A DNA stretch of 64,000 nt from UBA1227 sp045642705 (GCA_045642705.1 JAZUJK010000021.1:1-64000), one strand, 5' to 3'; positions 17,519 to 27,610 are shown, counted from the first letter of the stretch. The notes: generated by a model from the sequence alone, not told the origin. Numbers and translations: made by a program.

Positions 17519-18621
17519 AATAACTCCTTAGCCTTACTTAGTGCTTCGGCTATTACTTGATCCATATCATAATATTTATACTCGCCGAGACGGCCGCCAA
17601 AAATGACGGAGTCAGAAGAAGCTAATGCGCGATATTGCTGATATAGCGCGCCATTCTTCTCGTCATTTACAGGATAATATGGCTCATCTCCGAGTTTCCA
17701 TTCGGAGGAGTATTCCTTGGAAATGATTGTGCGAGGCAAGTCATTTCCATCCTCATCCTTACCAAATTCAAACCATTTATGTTCGATAATTCTAGTCCAA
17801 GGCGTCTCGGCGTCAGTATAATTAACAGCCGCATTGCCCTGGTAATTACCGTCATGTACTTCATTTTCAAAACGGACTGATCTGTACTCAAGTGGACCGA
17901 ATTTATAATCATAATAGGCATCAATTGGGCCTGTATAGATTACATGCTCAGCCTTGCTATTCCAGCCGTCTCTATCCTCGAGATAATCAACTCCGAGTTC
18001 TATATTTGCACCCTTTAACATATTCTCAACCATCTTGGTATATCCACCAACTGGGATACCCTGGTAGAGTGCGTTAAAGTAGTTGTTATCAAAAGTAAAG
18101 CGAACAGGCAAGCGCTTGATGATAAATGCAGGAAGCTCTGTGCAAGGGCGTCCCCACTGTTTCTCTGTATAGCCCTTGACGAGCTTCTCATATATGTCGG
18201 TTCCGACAAGTGAGATTGCCTGTTCCTCGAGATTGCGAGGCTCAGTAATACCAGCCTCATGTTTCTGAGCCTCGATTTTTAATCGAGCCTCTTCAGGTGT
18301 TACAACACCCCACATCTTATTGAATGTGTACATATTAAAAGGCAAGCTATATAACTCACCCTTGTAATTTGCAACAGGGCTATTGGTAAATCTATTAAAT
18401 GTTGCAAATGTATTTACGAAATCCCAGACTTCTCTATTGTTCGTATGGAAAATATGAGCACCATAAACATGTACGTTTATGCCCTCCTGTTTTTCCGTAT
18501 ACACATTTCCTGCAATATGTGAGCGCTTATCAATCACAAGAACAGATTTACCCGCATCAAGCAATTTTCGCGCTACAGTTGCGCCATATAAGCCAGCGCC
18601 AACTATTAGATAGTCATACAT
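17515..18621 (-). CDS. glf: UDP-galactopyranose mutase
   Basis: About 368 residues, usual for Glf. The FAD-binding start DYLIVGAGLYGATVARKL, the substrate region HIFHTNNREVWDF, YTEKQWGRP and FNNYFNALYQGIPVGGYT-like stretches are all family-typical. It converts UDP-galactopyranose to UDP-galactofuranose, so the polymer probably contains galactofuranose. I chose the ATG at 18621 because AGGTGAT lies just before it and it leaves a four-base gap to the upstream gene; the longer frame starting at 18651 would overlap that gene. Confidence 0.94.
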   Translation of the reverse strand: MYDYLIVGAGLYGATVARKLLDAGKSVLVIDKRSHIAGNVYTEKQEGINVHVYGAHIFHTNNREVWDFVNTFATFNRFTNSPVANYKGELYSLPFNMYTFNKMWGVVTPEEARLKIEAQKHEAGITEPRNLEEQAISLVGTDIYEKLVKGYTEKQWGRPCTELPAFIIKRLPVRFTFDNNYFNALYQGIPVGGYTKMVENMLKGANIELGVDYLEDRDGWNSKAEHVIYTGPIDAYYDYKFGPLEYRSVRFENEVHDGNYQGNAAVNYTDAETPWTRIIEHKWFEFGKDEDGNDLPRTIISKEYSSEWKLGDEPYYPVNDEKNGALYQQYRALASSDSVIFGGRLGEYKYYDMDQVIAEALSKAKELL

Positions 18622-18625
18622 AATA

Positions 18626-19684
18626 TCACCTATTTGCCTTAAGTGTTGCAAATATCTTAGTATTGTTAGATTTTACCTTGGAAATAACTTTTCCTTCTAG
18701 GTAAGTAAGAATAACACTGCCCATCTTCATTGGAACAAGCATTACTTTCATATATCCAGAATTAGGATTGTCGAGCTTTATTGCAGCGCGGAATCGGTCA
18801 GCGCGAATCATCTTGCGAATCTCGAGCAGTTTCTTCCAGAAAGGCAATTTGCAGCGAGGATTCGTAACATTCTCTATACATCCGATTACGCGCTCTACAT
18901 AGCGTCTCGCGAGAAGTTCTCTAACTTCTGGTGTATCAATTCCCCAGTGTGAATAGAGTTCCTCCATCCAGTTCTGTTCTTCCTCGCGCTTCTCATACAT
19001 GTTATCTCTGTACTTTGCACCTTCAGACTCAGCACGCTGGCGAATGAAGTGGTAATACTTTCCAGAGATAACTGAGACGCGCTCAATATCACGAATTACA
19101 GACAAGTTCCATGGAAGATCATCCCAGAATGTATATGGGAAATATAATTTATTTTCAAGAATATAATCACTACGAACGAGTTTATTCCATGGTGGATAAA
19201 GTAGGCTCGCATCGAACATCTTAACTGCGAAATCACGGAATTCCTGCTGTGTCTTAAATGTATGTGATTCCACATATTGTTCCTGCTGGAATTTATCAGT
19301 ATCTGAGTAATAAGTGTCAATATAGAATCCTGCAACGACCATCTGCGCGTCATCTCTCTCCGCAACAGCGACGAGATCCTCGAGCATGCGAGGCTCTGCC
19401 CAGTCGTCTGGATCCATAAACAACATATACTTGCCAGTCGCCTTGTCTATTGCGACATTGCGTGCAGATGGAGCACCGCCATTCTCCTTGTGAATGACGA
19501 TAATACGGCTGTCTCGCTCTGCATACGCATCGCACACAGCCCCACTATTATCCTTAGAACCATCATCAACGAGATAGAGTTCCCACTCCTGATAAGTCTG
19601 AGCGAGCAAACTATCCACTGCACGAGGTATATACTTTTCTACACCATAAACTGGCGCGATAATTGATACTTTTGGATTACCCAA
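18626..19684 (-). CDS. Family 2 glycosyltransferase
   Basis: 352 residues with a GT-A fold N-terminal domain: KVSIIAPVYGVEKYIPRAVDSLL, LYLVDDGSKDNS and the metal-binding LFMDPDDWAEP, followed by a C-terminal part without clear membrane helices. It transfers a sugar from a nucleotide donor to the growing lipid-linked unit on the inner face of the membrane; donor and acceptor cannot be read. It sits between a GlfT-like transferase and glf. Confidence 0.88.
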   Translation of the reverse strand: MGNPKVSIIAPVYGVEKYIPRAVDSLLAQTYQEWELYLVDDGSKDNSGAVCDAYAERDSRIIVIHKENGGAPSARNVAIDKATGKYMLFMDPDDWAEPRMLEDLVAVAERDDAQMVVAGFYIDTYYSDTDKFQQEQYVESHTFKTQQEFRDFAVKMFDASLLYPPWNKLVRSDYILENKLYFPYTFWDDLPWNLSVIRDIERVSVISGKYYHFIRQRAESEGAKYRDNMYEKREEEQNWMEELYSHWGIDTPEVRELLARRYVERVIGCIENVTNPRCKLPFWKKLLEIRKMIRADRFRAAIKLDNPNSGYMKVMLVPMKMGSVILTYLEGKVISKVKSNNTKIFATLKANR

Positions 19685-19699
19685 AGCTCTTCCTCCAAA

Positions 19700-20584
19700 C
19701 TAACCTACGTATTCAATATCCGGGTTAAAGAATATACCCGAGATAGTACTACCAATAATTATTCTAATTCGTTTCATCTTCTTACCAGGTGACTTCATTA
19801 GAACTTTCAAAATGTGAAATGGTGTACGAAGTACAATGTGCATTATTCCAGATACACCCTCACGTCTATATAGATACACTTCATTCCTGTAAGCATATTT
19901 ATATCTGTCGATTCTCGCATCCTCATCAGTCGAAATATTGGCACCATTATTAGTTCCACATTTGTGATGAGCCACGCTCTCTGGCACGATATAGCAAGGA
20001 TATTTACGAGATATTCTCCTTGTATATTCCAAGTCGTCTGCCCAGATAAAGAACTCCTTAATCGGGAGTCCCACGTCTAGAATAACAGAAATCGGAAACA
20101 GCACAGATACAAATGTAGCCGCCCCTGCCGAAATAAGTGATTTATCACACTTATCAAAATCAATCGACTTCATAGATAAATCACGCGGAATATTCATCCG
20201 GCAAAGTGATTCATCTGTCCACAGTATCTTGCTTGCAAGAAATCCATATTCGCCGATTTCCTCACCTGCCGAGAATAACTTCTCGATCGTGTCCGCCGAC
20301 GGAATACAGTCGTCGTCCATTATCCAAGCATAGTCATAACTATGCTCTGCGGCGTAGCGAAGTCCATATTGAAATCCGCCTGCTCCGCCGAGATTAGCAC
20401 CCGTATTCTCATAAATTATCTTACCCGAAAATACTTCCAGCGCCTCTCTCGTACCATCTGTACTTGCATTATCTACAACAAGAATATCCATATCCGTATA
20501 TGTCTGAGCCATCAAGCTCTCCACACACAGCATCAGCAAATCTTTTCTATTGTAAGTCACAACTACAGCAAGTACTTTATTCAA
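19700..20584 (-). CDS. Galactofuranosyl/rhamnosyltransferase-like GT2
   Basis: 294 residues. VVVTYNRKDLL, the NLGGAGGFQYG stretch and DYAWIMDDDCIPS resemble the WbbL/GlfT1 group of GT2 enzymes, which use UDP-galactofuranose or dTDP-rhamnose. Glf two genes away makes galactofuranose transfer the better guess. The start is a TTG inside the end of the ABC-transporter gene (eight-base overlap); no better start is near, since the fold begins at once. Confidence 0.82.
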   Translation of the reverse strand: MNKVLAVVVTYNRKDLLMLCVESLMAQTYTDMDILVVDNASTDGTREALEVFSGKIIYENTGANLGGAGGFQYGLRYAAEHSYDYAWIMDDDCIPSADTIEKLFSAGEEIGEYGFLASKILWTDESLCRMNIPRDLSMKSIDFDKCDKSLISAGAATFVSVLFPISVILDVGLPIKEFFIWADDLEYTRRISRKYPCYIVPESVAHHKCGTNNGANISTDEDARIDRYKYAYRNEVYLYRREGVSGIMHIVLRTPFHILKVLMKSPGKKMKRIRIIIGSTISGIFFNPDIEYVG

Positions 20585-21527
20585 TGTCCTTGTCCTCTTT
20601 CAACATATCTGGATTGTTTTTACGAATAATATTGAGCGCAGCTTCCATTGCCGCATCTGATGTGCCAGCTTCAAGGATTGCCTGAAGTTTCTGAGCTTCA
20701 GTTCTCTCTCGTGCCTCCTGCTCAAACTTCATTCGTTTGATATGGTCATCAGCGAGTTCTTTCATCTCGTCCATATTCTTAGGTAATTTTTTAGTCTGCA
20801 AGAACTCTTCATAAGCATCGCAGCAGAATTTTACATCATCTGAGAATATTACTTGATGGCCATGATCAATCCATAAAATTTTATTGCACATCTCACGAAC
20901 CTGTCCCACAGAGTGAGATACTAGAATACCTGTTACACCATTGCTGAGTATTTCTTTCATCTTGTTTCCGCTCTTTTTACGGAAAGCACCATCACCAACG
21001 GACAATACTTCATCGAGAATGATAATATCCGGATTAACAAGACAAGCAATTGCAAATGCAAGTCTACTCTTCATACCACTGGAGAGTTGCTTAAATGGGC
21101 GGTCCTCAAACTCTCTAAGCTCAGCGAAATCAATTATTTCATCATACTTCTCATCCATGAACTCGCGTGTATAACCAAGCATTGCGCCACGGAGATAAGT
21201 ATTCTCAGCAACTGTCATTTCTTTATCAAAGCCAGCTGTAAGCTCGAGAAGTGCAGCAATTGTACCCTTGCACTTCATTGTGCCCTCTGTTGGAATCATA
21301 ATTCCTGATACAGCCTTGAGAAGTGTTGACTTACCGGCACCATTTGTACCAATAATTCCGAGCATATCACCCTCTTCTAGTGAAAATGTGATGTCTTTAT
21401 CTGCCCAGAATTCATTAACATGATAATTACCAGTTAATTTTCTTACGACATATTCTTTTATACCAATGTCTTTAAAGTCTCCCGTAATGTAGCGTATAGA
21501 TACGCCTTTTGCTTCAATAATAGCCAT
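20577..21527 (-). CDS. Polysaccharide ABC exporter, ATPase subunit (Wzt/TagH-like)
   Basis: 316 residues. Walker A GTNGAGKST, signature LSSGMKSRL and Walker B PDIIILDEVLSVGDG are intact, and the region before Walker A (KDITFSLEEGD) is typical of the Wzt/TagH group. The C-terminal 70 residues are a charged helical extension instead of the larger carbohydrate-binding domain of some Wzt proteins. With the membrane subunit encoded upstream it exports a finished lipid-linked polymer. Confidence 0.92.
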   Translation of the reverse strand: MAIIEAKGVSIRYITGDFKDIGIKEYVVRKLTGNYHVNEFWADKDITFSLEEGDMLGIIGTNGAGKSTLLKAVSGIMIPTEGTMKCKGTIAALLELTAGFDKEMTVAENTYLRGAMLGYTREFMDEKYDEIIDFAELREFEDRPFKQLSSGMKSRLAFAIACLVNPDIIILDEVLSVGDGAFRKKSGNKMKEILSNGVTGILVSHSVGQVREMCNKILWIDHGHQVIFSDDVKFCCDAYEEFLQTKKLPKNMDEMKELADDHIKRMKFEQEARERTEAQKLQAILEAGTSDAAMEAALNIIRKNNPDMLKEDKDIE

Positions 21528-21538
21528 TTGCGTACCTC

Positions 21539-22321
21539 CTATACGTAATACAAGAACTTCTGATTGTAATGCTTATAAACACCGACACCAATTAACATAA
21601 CTACAATTGCATATCCAGCACATAAGCCATGAAGCGCTAGAGATGGTATCTGTGCATGAAGCACTATTTCTCTGAAGTATGTAATATAGCAATACATCGG
21701 ATTTACATAGAAGAGTTGCTTCATAGGAACACCGAAAATTGTTCCTGTCATTGTGCTTGCATCATAGAATATTGCTGAGCAATACATGAGAAGCAATGTG
21801 AAAATATCATAGAGATATTTTGTATCTCGGAAAAATACGAACATAGCAGATAAGATAAGTCCACATCCGAGATTAAATACGACAAGACACAAAATTGGAT
21901 ATATAAGTGCTAGATAATGTACTCCAATTGGGACCTTATCTACAATTACAAATATTGCAAATACAACAAGTGTTAGAGCAAAGTTAATGAGTGATGATAC
22001 ATTCTTAGAGAACAAGAACAGATATTTTGGCACATTAACCTTGGTAAAAATATGCGCATTGGATGTAAGCGCATTCATACCACCAAGAGTTGATTCTTTG
22101 AAGTATGCAAAAAGCAAGTTTCCACAGAACAAATAAATGGTGTAATGCTCCATTGACCTTCCAAAGAACTGCTTAAAGACAACACTCATTACAAGGAGTT
22201 GTAGGAGTGGCGAAAGCAAGCTCCAGAAAACTCCCAAAATTGTTCTCTTATATTTCTGATTGAAATCTCGTTTTACCAGTTCTTCGAAAAGGAATTGGTA
22301 TTTTTTAAATTTCTGAATCAT
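21539..22321 (-). CDS. Polysaccharide ABC exporter, membrane subunit (Wzm/TagG-like)
   Basis: About 260 residues with six predicted membrane helices and the ABC-2 motif KRTILGVFWSLLSPLLQLLVMSVVF near the start. I chose the ATG at 22321, which follows AAGGAGATAGGA; the ATG at 22345 lies inside the end of licD. An ABC exporter means the chain is finished before export and no Wzx/Wzy pair is needed; none was seen in the window. Confidence 0.9.
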   Translation of the reverse strand: MIQKFKKYQFLFEELVKRDFNQKYKRTILGVFWSLLSPLLQLLVMSVVFKQFFGRSMEHYTIYLFCGNLLFAYFKESTLGGMNALTSNAHIFTKVNVPKYLFLFSKNVSSLINFALTLVVFAIFVIVDKVPIGVHYLALIYPILCLVVFNLGCGLILSAMFVFFRDTKYLYDIFTLLLMYCSAIFYDASTMTGTIFGVPMKQLFYVNPMYCYITYFREIVLHAQIPSLALHGLCAGYAIVVMLIGVGVYKHYNQKFLYYV

Positions 22322-22323
22322 TC

Positions 22324-23190
22324 CTATCTCCTTCTCCTCAGCCATTCTTTATATGGCGTATCAGGATCAAAAGTTACATTGCCATGTACATTTTTAACAT
22401 CTTTTGGAACTGTCATATAGTCGCCATATTGACAAGTCAATATCTCATCATAACCAATTGGCACTCTATATTGTCTGTCCTCAAAATCCATCATTAAATA
22501 GTCGCTAAACCATTCGGATTTCCAATGAACACCCGGAAGCCATTTCAGTGTTACATCTCCCACGCGTCCAGTATCCTTATCTCTATATTTCGCCAAAATA
22601 TGCCTATTGAAGAAATCAAAGTACTTTTTATAAGGCACAAATTTCAGCACAAGATGAGAATAGATATAAATTAATTTGCCCACCAGATTCTCATCTTTCA
22701 TATCTGTCTTACAGCCATAAATCAAAGTAAATTTATGGACCATAATAAGGAGCCTAAATAGTTTTAATTCAAATTCGCTCTTTGGCAAAACATCAACTGG
22801 CAATATATCAATAAATATCCCGAGATTGATATCGCCTTTTCCCAGATCATCATCTATAAAGCCTGTTGTATTACTATTTCTGAGCTGAGCATGTGTCCTA
22901 AAGAAATTATCTTCTGAGAGCGCCGTCTGGAAAAAATAAGGATCACTAAATTCCTTATCAGCAACTTCCCACAACTTGTCATAATCCTCGCGCAGCATCA
23001 TAACATCTATATCATCATCCCATGGAATAAAACCATGATGACGTACTGCGCCAAGAAGTGTTCCACCGTTTAGGAAATATCTCAAATTATATTTCTCGCA
23101 GACAGAAACTAGCTGATCAAGTAAATCAAGCTCTACTTCCCAGACCTTTTTCATGTCATCAGATATTTCATATCCGAAACGATCTACCAT
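22324..23190 (-). CDS. licD: LicD-family phosphocholine (or polyol-phosphate) transferase
   Basis: 288 residues with the LicD signature: LNGGTLLGAVRHHGFIPWDDDIDV near the N-terminus, holding the metal-binding Asp residues, and GVHWKSEWF further on. Family members move phosphocholine from CDP-choline to sugars, some move other phospho-polyols. A LicC-like cytidylyltransferase 6 kb upstream (29172-30068) would make the donor. Three bases separate it from the sugar transferase gene upstream. Confidence 0.88.
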   Translation of the reverse strand: MVDRFGYEISDDMKKVWEVELDLLDQLVSVCEKYNLRYFLNGGTLLGAVRHHGFIPWDDDIDVMMLREDYDKLWEVADKEFSDPYFFQTALSEDNFFRTHAQLRNSNTTGFIDDDLGKGDINLGIFIDILPVDVLPKSEFELKLFRLLIMVHKFTLIYGCKTDMKDENLVGKLIYIYSHLVLKFVPYKKYFDFFNRHILAKYRDKDTGRVGDVTLKWLPGVHWKSEWFSDYLMMDFEDRQYRVPIGYDEILTCQYGDYMTVPKDVKNVHGNVTFDPDTPYKEWLRRRR

Positions 23191-23192
23191 TA

Positions 23193-24566
23193 CTACTTTT
23201 TCTCCTCAAACTCTTCTGTTGATTCACGCATAAACAGAACTTTAACAGTCATAAACATCAGTCTAATATCTGTTCTAAGTGAATAGTTCTCTATGTAATA
23301 GAGATCCAGTTTCAATTTATCGTAAGCTGTTGTGTTGTACTTACCATAGATTTGAGCATATCCAGTAAGTCCAGCCTTGACCTTATTTCTGTAGGAGAAC
23401 TCCGGCATTGCCTTAGTGTATTCTTCTACATTCTCAACACACTCACAGCGAGGTCCTACGATAGACATATCGCCCTTGATAATATTGAAGAGTTGTGGCC
23501 ATTCGTCCATACGGCAAGCGCGAATTACGCGTCCGACAGGAGTGATTCTGTCATCATCCTTAACAGCAGAATGGGCCTTGCCATCATTATCAGCGTCAGC
23601 ATTTTCTCGCATGGAGCGGAACTTAATAACTTTAAATACCTTGCCATCCTTGGTTACACGGTCCTGGCGGAAGAAAATGCTGCCTCCGTCGTACGCCTTG
23701 ATTGCGATTGCCGTAATAAGCATAGGAATGGCCATAACAATGAGACCTATGATTGAAAATACAATATCAATAAGTCGTTTAAAGAATCTTTCCTCAAAAG
23801 TTAAACCACTATTTCTACAGAGAAGAAGAGGTGTATCAAACATGTGAATATTCTCACCGCTTCTTATCATGATGTCGCCTATCTTAGGAATTACATAGAT
23901 TCGCTTATCATTGTCATAGCAATATTTAAGAATTTTATTTCTATCAGAAGTTGGTATCTCACATACAATAACACCATCATATAAATCAATTCTGCTCTTG
24001 ATATAATCAAGACCTTCTTCAGACTTAACTGCTTCACATACACGGAACTGATCATCACGGAAAGCCATCTTCTGAACGAGGTTAGTAACAGAATGATTTG
24101 AATAGATAAGCAACATATTCCTTGGTGGGAACAATTTGTTATTTAAGAATGTGCACAGAAGTGACCATGCAATAATAACTATCAATTGAACCAAGAACAT
24201 AGTGATAAATGGATATAATGGCAACATTGTACGGGCAACAAGTGAAGCTACTGCATACATAAGTACATCGACAATAACAGTCGTCAATGTCTGAGAATAT
24301 ACAATATCCCATGCCTTATAGAAACCGATTTGAAACGCACCATAAACACGAGAGAAGATATATTGCATGGTAAAATACAGCGCAATCATTAGATAGTGGC
24401 CCTTGGTATCGAAAGGCCAAATCTCAATCAAATTTCTATTAATCCATATCCAAGAGAAAGCAAAAACAGCAGTAAGCGCTATCAAAATAGATAACGTTAC
24501 TGCGAATTTAGATATTTTGTTAAACTCATCGTTGTTTCGTTTACGAGACTTATTATTTACACCCAT
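23193..24566 (-). CDS. Polyprenyl-phosphate sugar-1-phosphate transferase (initiating enzyme)
   Basis: About 457 residues: four N-terminal membrane helices and a CoA-binding-like middle domain, a fifth helix near residue 270, then the catalytic bacterial sugar transferase domain with DGGSIFFRQDRVTKDGKVFKVIKFRSM-type motifs (shortened here), VGRVIRACRMDEWPQLFNI and SIVGPRCE. This is the WbaP/PssA type that loads the first sugar phosphate on undecaprenyl phosphate and starts polymer synthesis. I prefer the ATG at 24566 (AAGGGG upstream) over the TTG at 24575. Confidence 0.9.
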   Translation of the reverse strand: MGVNNKSRKRNNDEFNKISKFAVTLSILIALTAVFAFSWIWINRNLIEIWPFDTKGHYLMIALYFTMQYIFSRVYGAFQIGFYKAWDIVYSQTLTTVIVDVLMYAVASLVARTMLPLYPFITMFLVQLIVIIAWSLLCTFLNNKLFPPRNMLLIYSNHSVTNLVQKMAFRDDQFRVCEAVKSEEGLDYIKSRIDLYDGVIVCEIPTSDRNKILKYCYDNDKRIYVIPKIGDIMIRSGENIHMFDTPLLLCRNSGLTFEERFFKRLIDIVFSIIGLIVMAIPMLITAIAIKAYDGGSIFFRQDRVTKDGKVFKVIKFRSMRENADADNDGKAHSAVKDDDRITPVGRVIRACRMDEWPQLFNIIKGDMSIVGPRCECVENVEEYTKAMPEFSYRNKVKAGLTGYAQIYGKYNTTAYDKLKLDLYYIENYSLRTDIRLMFMTVKVLFMRESTEEFEEKK

Positions 24567-24601
24567 TTGAAACAACCCCTTATCACAATTTAATCGGAAC
24601 T

Positions 24602-25633
24602 TTATTCTCCGTAATATTTAACGCAAGCAGAGGCACCCTCTTCTGGAGAGAACTCCGCGCTCCAGCAAAGCGATTCAAGTTTTTTAGAATCAAGAGAAGA
24701 ATTTGACATCAAATTGTATCCCTTAGCTTCTAAGTCATCAGGATTTTCATATGTCAAATTAGTTCCCGCAGCATCAGCTATACATTTCGCTATCTGACTG
24801 ATTGTAATAATCGAATCTGGATTTGAAATGTTATAAGCATTATCGCGCTCACCGTTTAGTAGAATTGTAAGGATAGCTGATGCACTATCAAGGAAATACA
24901 TATATGATCTGAGCTGCGTACCCGCACTCTTCATCACAATGTCTTCCTTATTCACAGCATTCCTTGTGAATTGTGCTGTAGCGCGATTATCCGCATCAGT
25001 AACAGCCGGACCATAAACATGTCCTGGTCTTACAATAACTGTATCCAGTCCATATTCCATACCATATGCTACGCATAATGTTTCGGCAGCTCTTTTAGAG
25101 TTCGGATAACTCGCGCGCTGATTTAATATATCAAGATAACCATAGTCGCCTTCATAATATGGCTCGGTGCTATCTTTCTGTCCATAAATCTCACTCGAGG
25201 ATAGATACAATACCCTACTAGCATTGCACTTAACTGCAAGTTTTAGCAAATTATTAAGACCAATGAAATTAGCTTCCATTGTCTCTACAGGTTCTGCAAC
25301 ATATGCTGCAGGATTAGCATTAGAGGCTCCATGGATTATATAATCCGTAGAAACCGACAAATCACTTTGAACAGTCGCATCATATTGCAAGAAAGAATAA
25401 TCATCCATATATGAAAATCTCTTCGCAATCTTAGATTCATTTCTACCTGCAAGAATCAGTTTTATTCCAGCCGATTCATACTTGTTGAGGTAGTAAATCA
25501 CATCAACTATTCCAGAGCAAATAAGGCCTGTGCTACCCGTTATCAATATTGATTTGCCATACAGTTTTTCTTTGCCAACAATGTGTGGAATCACCCTTGC
25601 CACATCGTTCCAATACTCACTAGTACACTTCAT
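24602..25633 (-). CDS. NAD-dependent epimerase/dehydratase (extended SDR)
   Basis: 343 residues with the NAD-binding ILITGSTGLICSGIVDV (the third Gly region is changed, GLICSG for the usual GFIGS), YLSSSEIYG and the catalytic Tyr-x3-Lys in SYPNSKRAAE. It resembles UDP-glucuronate decarboxylase-like SDRs. It overlaps the IspD-like gene by one base (TAATG), so the two probably work on one substrate, as in loci where a cytidylyltransferase and a reductase make a CDP-polyol. Substrate unknown. Confidence 0.8.
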   Translation of the reverse strand: MKCTSEYWNDVARVIPHIVGKEKLYGKSILITGSTGLICSGIVDVIYYLNKYESAGIKLILAGRNESKIAKRFSYMDDYSFLQYDATVQSDLSVSTDYIIHGASNANPAAYVAEPVETMEANFIGLNNLLKLAVKCNASRVLYLSSSEIYGQKDSTEPYYEGDYGYLDILNQRASYPNSKRAAETLCVAYGMEYGLDTVIVRPGHVYGPAVTDADNRATAQFTRNAVNKEDIVMKSAGTQLRSYMYFLDSASAILTILLNGERDNAYNISNPDSIITISQIAKCIADAAGTNLTYENPDDLEAKGYNLMSNSSLDSKKLESLCWSAEFSPEEGASACVKYYGE

Positions 25634-26352
25634 TATTTAATCCAGCTTTCTCTCTTGGTATGAAGAAGTACTTCAAATAGAGACAAATCATCTGTTGTTG
25701 TAATCTTAAGATTTTCCTCTGAACCCTTAGAGAAGTAAACTCTCTCTCCGAGAGCCTGCATAAGAGTACAAGAAGCTGCTGTATTAGTTATATTCTGCTT
25801 CTTTGCCTCCTCATGTGCCCAGAGCAATTTACCAAGTGTATAAGTATGCGGAGTTTGAGTTCTATATAATTGCTCGCGAGGAATAGACTTGGTTGATGAA
25901 GCACCCTCATCATCACTGTAGAATACTGCCTCAACACAAGGAATTGCAGCAACAGCACTGCCATATCGTTTAAATACAGATAGGCTGTTTGAAATAATCT
26001 CATTAGAAACAAGACAACGGTTTCCATCATGCACCATAACTATTGTATCGTCATCTGTTTCCGGATCATCCGCTATAGCGCGAAGTCCGTTATATATGGA
26101 TTCCTGTCCAGTCTCACCGCCAGCAACGACCCAACGAAGCTTAGTAATATTGAATTGCTTTGCATAAGCTTTTACTACATCAATCCAGTTTGGCAAAGTA
26201 ACACATACTATGTAATCAATGTTTGGATTGTTTTGGAAAGCTTCCATTGTGTAGATAATAAGTGGCTTATTATCTACATGTATAAACTGCTTAGGTATAT
26301 CTTGGCCCATTCTTGAACCAATTCCTGCTGCTGTCAAAAGAGATACTACCAT
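25633..26352 (-). CDS. IspD/TarI-like cytidylyltransferase
   Basis: 239 residues. LLTAAGIGSRMGQDIPKQF, the VHDGNRCLVS stretch and a C-terminal EENLKITTTDDL are those of the IspD/TarI family, which joins CTP to a polyol or methylerythritol phosphate. In capsule or teichoic acid loci this family makes CDP-ribitol or similar donors; a TagF-like transferase gene is directly upstream and an SDR gene downstream. It is probably not the isoprenoid enzyme, given this setting. The usual DAARP motif reads DGNRC here, which fits the TarI-type relatives. Confidence 0.82.
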   Translation of the reverse strand: MVVSLLTAAGIGSRMGQDIPKQFIHVDNKPLIIYTMEAFQNNPNIDYIVCVTLPNWIDVVKAYAKQFNITKLRWVVAGGETGQESIYNGLRAIADDPETDDDTIVMVHDGNRCLVSNEIISNSLSVFKRYGSAVAAIPCVEAVFYSDDEGASSTKSIPREQLYRTQTPHTYTLGKLLWAHEEAKKQNITNTAASCTLMQALGERVYFSKGSEENLKITTTDDLSLFEVLLHTKRESWIK

Positions 26353-26365
26353 GTCATTGTCCTCC

Positions 26366-27610
26366 TCATTTACCTAACAATTTCATGATTTCTGCTACAA
26401 CTTTTTCTGATGCGTGTCCATCGTCTACACTTCCATTTGCGACAAGAAAGGCATTGCAATCTGCGACATATTTATCACTGTCAAAAGAAGCAATATTTGA
26501 GAACAAATCATTTTCATTATTCGCAAATGAGAAAGGATAATCCGATAGTGGAATAAAGAAAGATCTATTTGTTGTAGCGTAACTATCTATATCCGTCGCG
26601 AAAGTAAATCCAGGTTTTCTCGACAACATATACTCACATATCCAACTTGAATAATCTGTGATTCCAACATCTGTACAAGAAAGTAATTCGTATATATCAG
26701 GATAATTTGTCGCATCAATAACATTCTGTGGCAACCTAGCATTACCATTTGCGAAGAACTTCTTAGTCTTGAAATGAAATCTTGTTAATACAACCCAATC
26801 TCCGCCAAATCTCTTCTTTAGAGTCTCAGTCAACTTATCATAATCGATGACATAAGGTGACATATCTCCATCATCACGGAATGTAGGACCGTATAGACAA
26901 ATATGTACGTCAGGATCAAGGTCATACCAGGAATACACTTTATCCTTTATTTCCTTTTTCTTATCATCCGCAAGATAAAAGACATCATTTCTCGCATGAC
27001 CGAATTTCCAAATTGGAGTATTTTTCCAGAAATTATCTCTATAAACATCATCCTCAAAATTACTATTTGAGATAATGTAATCTGTCATTTTGCCCTCTTT
27101 CTCTGCAACAGAGAGCCAATATGGATCCTTATTAGAACCTCTACCGAACTTCTTTATTCCTATTGAGCCATGCCATGTTTCAATTAAGCATTGACTCTTT
27201 TTCTTCTTGTATTTAAGCCACGCTGTGCTTACTCCGTTATCAACGATAACCTTGGCAGAACAGAGTTGCTTATAACAATCATAAGTATCACGAACAGTAA
27301 ATTTAATGTTATCAGGAAATAGACCAGGGCTGGTGTCGGTATTATCATAAATAACCCATACGATTTTTACATCTGCATTTTTCTTCATTAGTTCCTGACA
27401 AATATATTTTGGATTACAATCATAGTTGCCAGAAAAGCCTAAAAAGATAATTTTATTATTATCAACATCAGTAATTGCACGGACAATTTTTCTGATTATT
27501 ACATTTATTCCACGATCAAGCGCTTCTCGAACAAGTGCGAAAAAGCCTCTCTCATAAATCAATCTTAATACCCTATCTATGAATCTGCGCAAAAATTTAC
27601 CTTCTTTCAA
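26366..27610 (-). CDS. CDP-glycerol/ribitol glycerophosphotransferase-like (TagF/TarL family)
   Basis: 414 residues matching the TagF/TarF family: LIETWHGSIGIKKFG, ISNSNFEDDVY, YGPTFRDDG, TNYPDIYELLSCTDVGITDYSSWICEYM. It transfers a polyol phosphate from its CDP form to a polymer. It is the first gene of the long polysaccharide transcript; the start is a TTG with no strong ribosome site and only about 20 bases of leader after the predicted transcription start, so translation may be inefficient or the true start may differ. Partners are probably the IspD-like and SDR genes that follow. Confidence 0.85.
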   Translation of the reverse strand: MKEGKFLRRFIDRVLRLIYERGFFALVREALDRGINVIIRKIVRAITDVDNNKIIFLGFSGNYDCNPKYICQELMKKNADVKIVWVIYDNTDTSPGLFPDNIKFTVRDTYDCYKQLCSAKVIVDNGVSTAWLKYKKKKSQCLIETWHGSIGIKKFGRGSNKDPYWLSVAEKEGKMTDYIISNSNFEDDVYRDNFWKNTPIWKFGHARNDVFYLADDKKKEIKDKVYSWYDLDPDVHICLYGPTFRDDGDMSPYVIDYDKLTETLKKRFGGDWVVLTRFHFKTKKFFANGNARLPQNVIDATNYPDIYELLSCTDVGITDYSSWICEYMLSRKPGFTFATDIDSYATTNRSFFIPLSDYPFSFANNENDLFSNIASFDSDKYVADCNAFLVANGSVDDGHASEKVVAEIMKLLGK

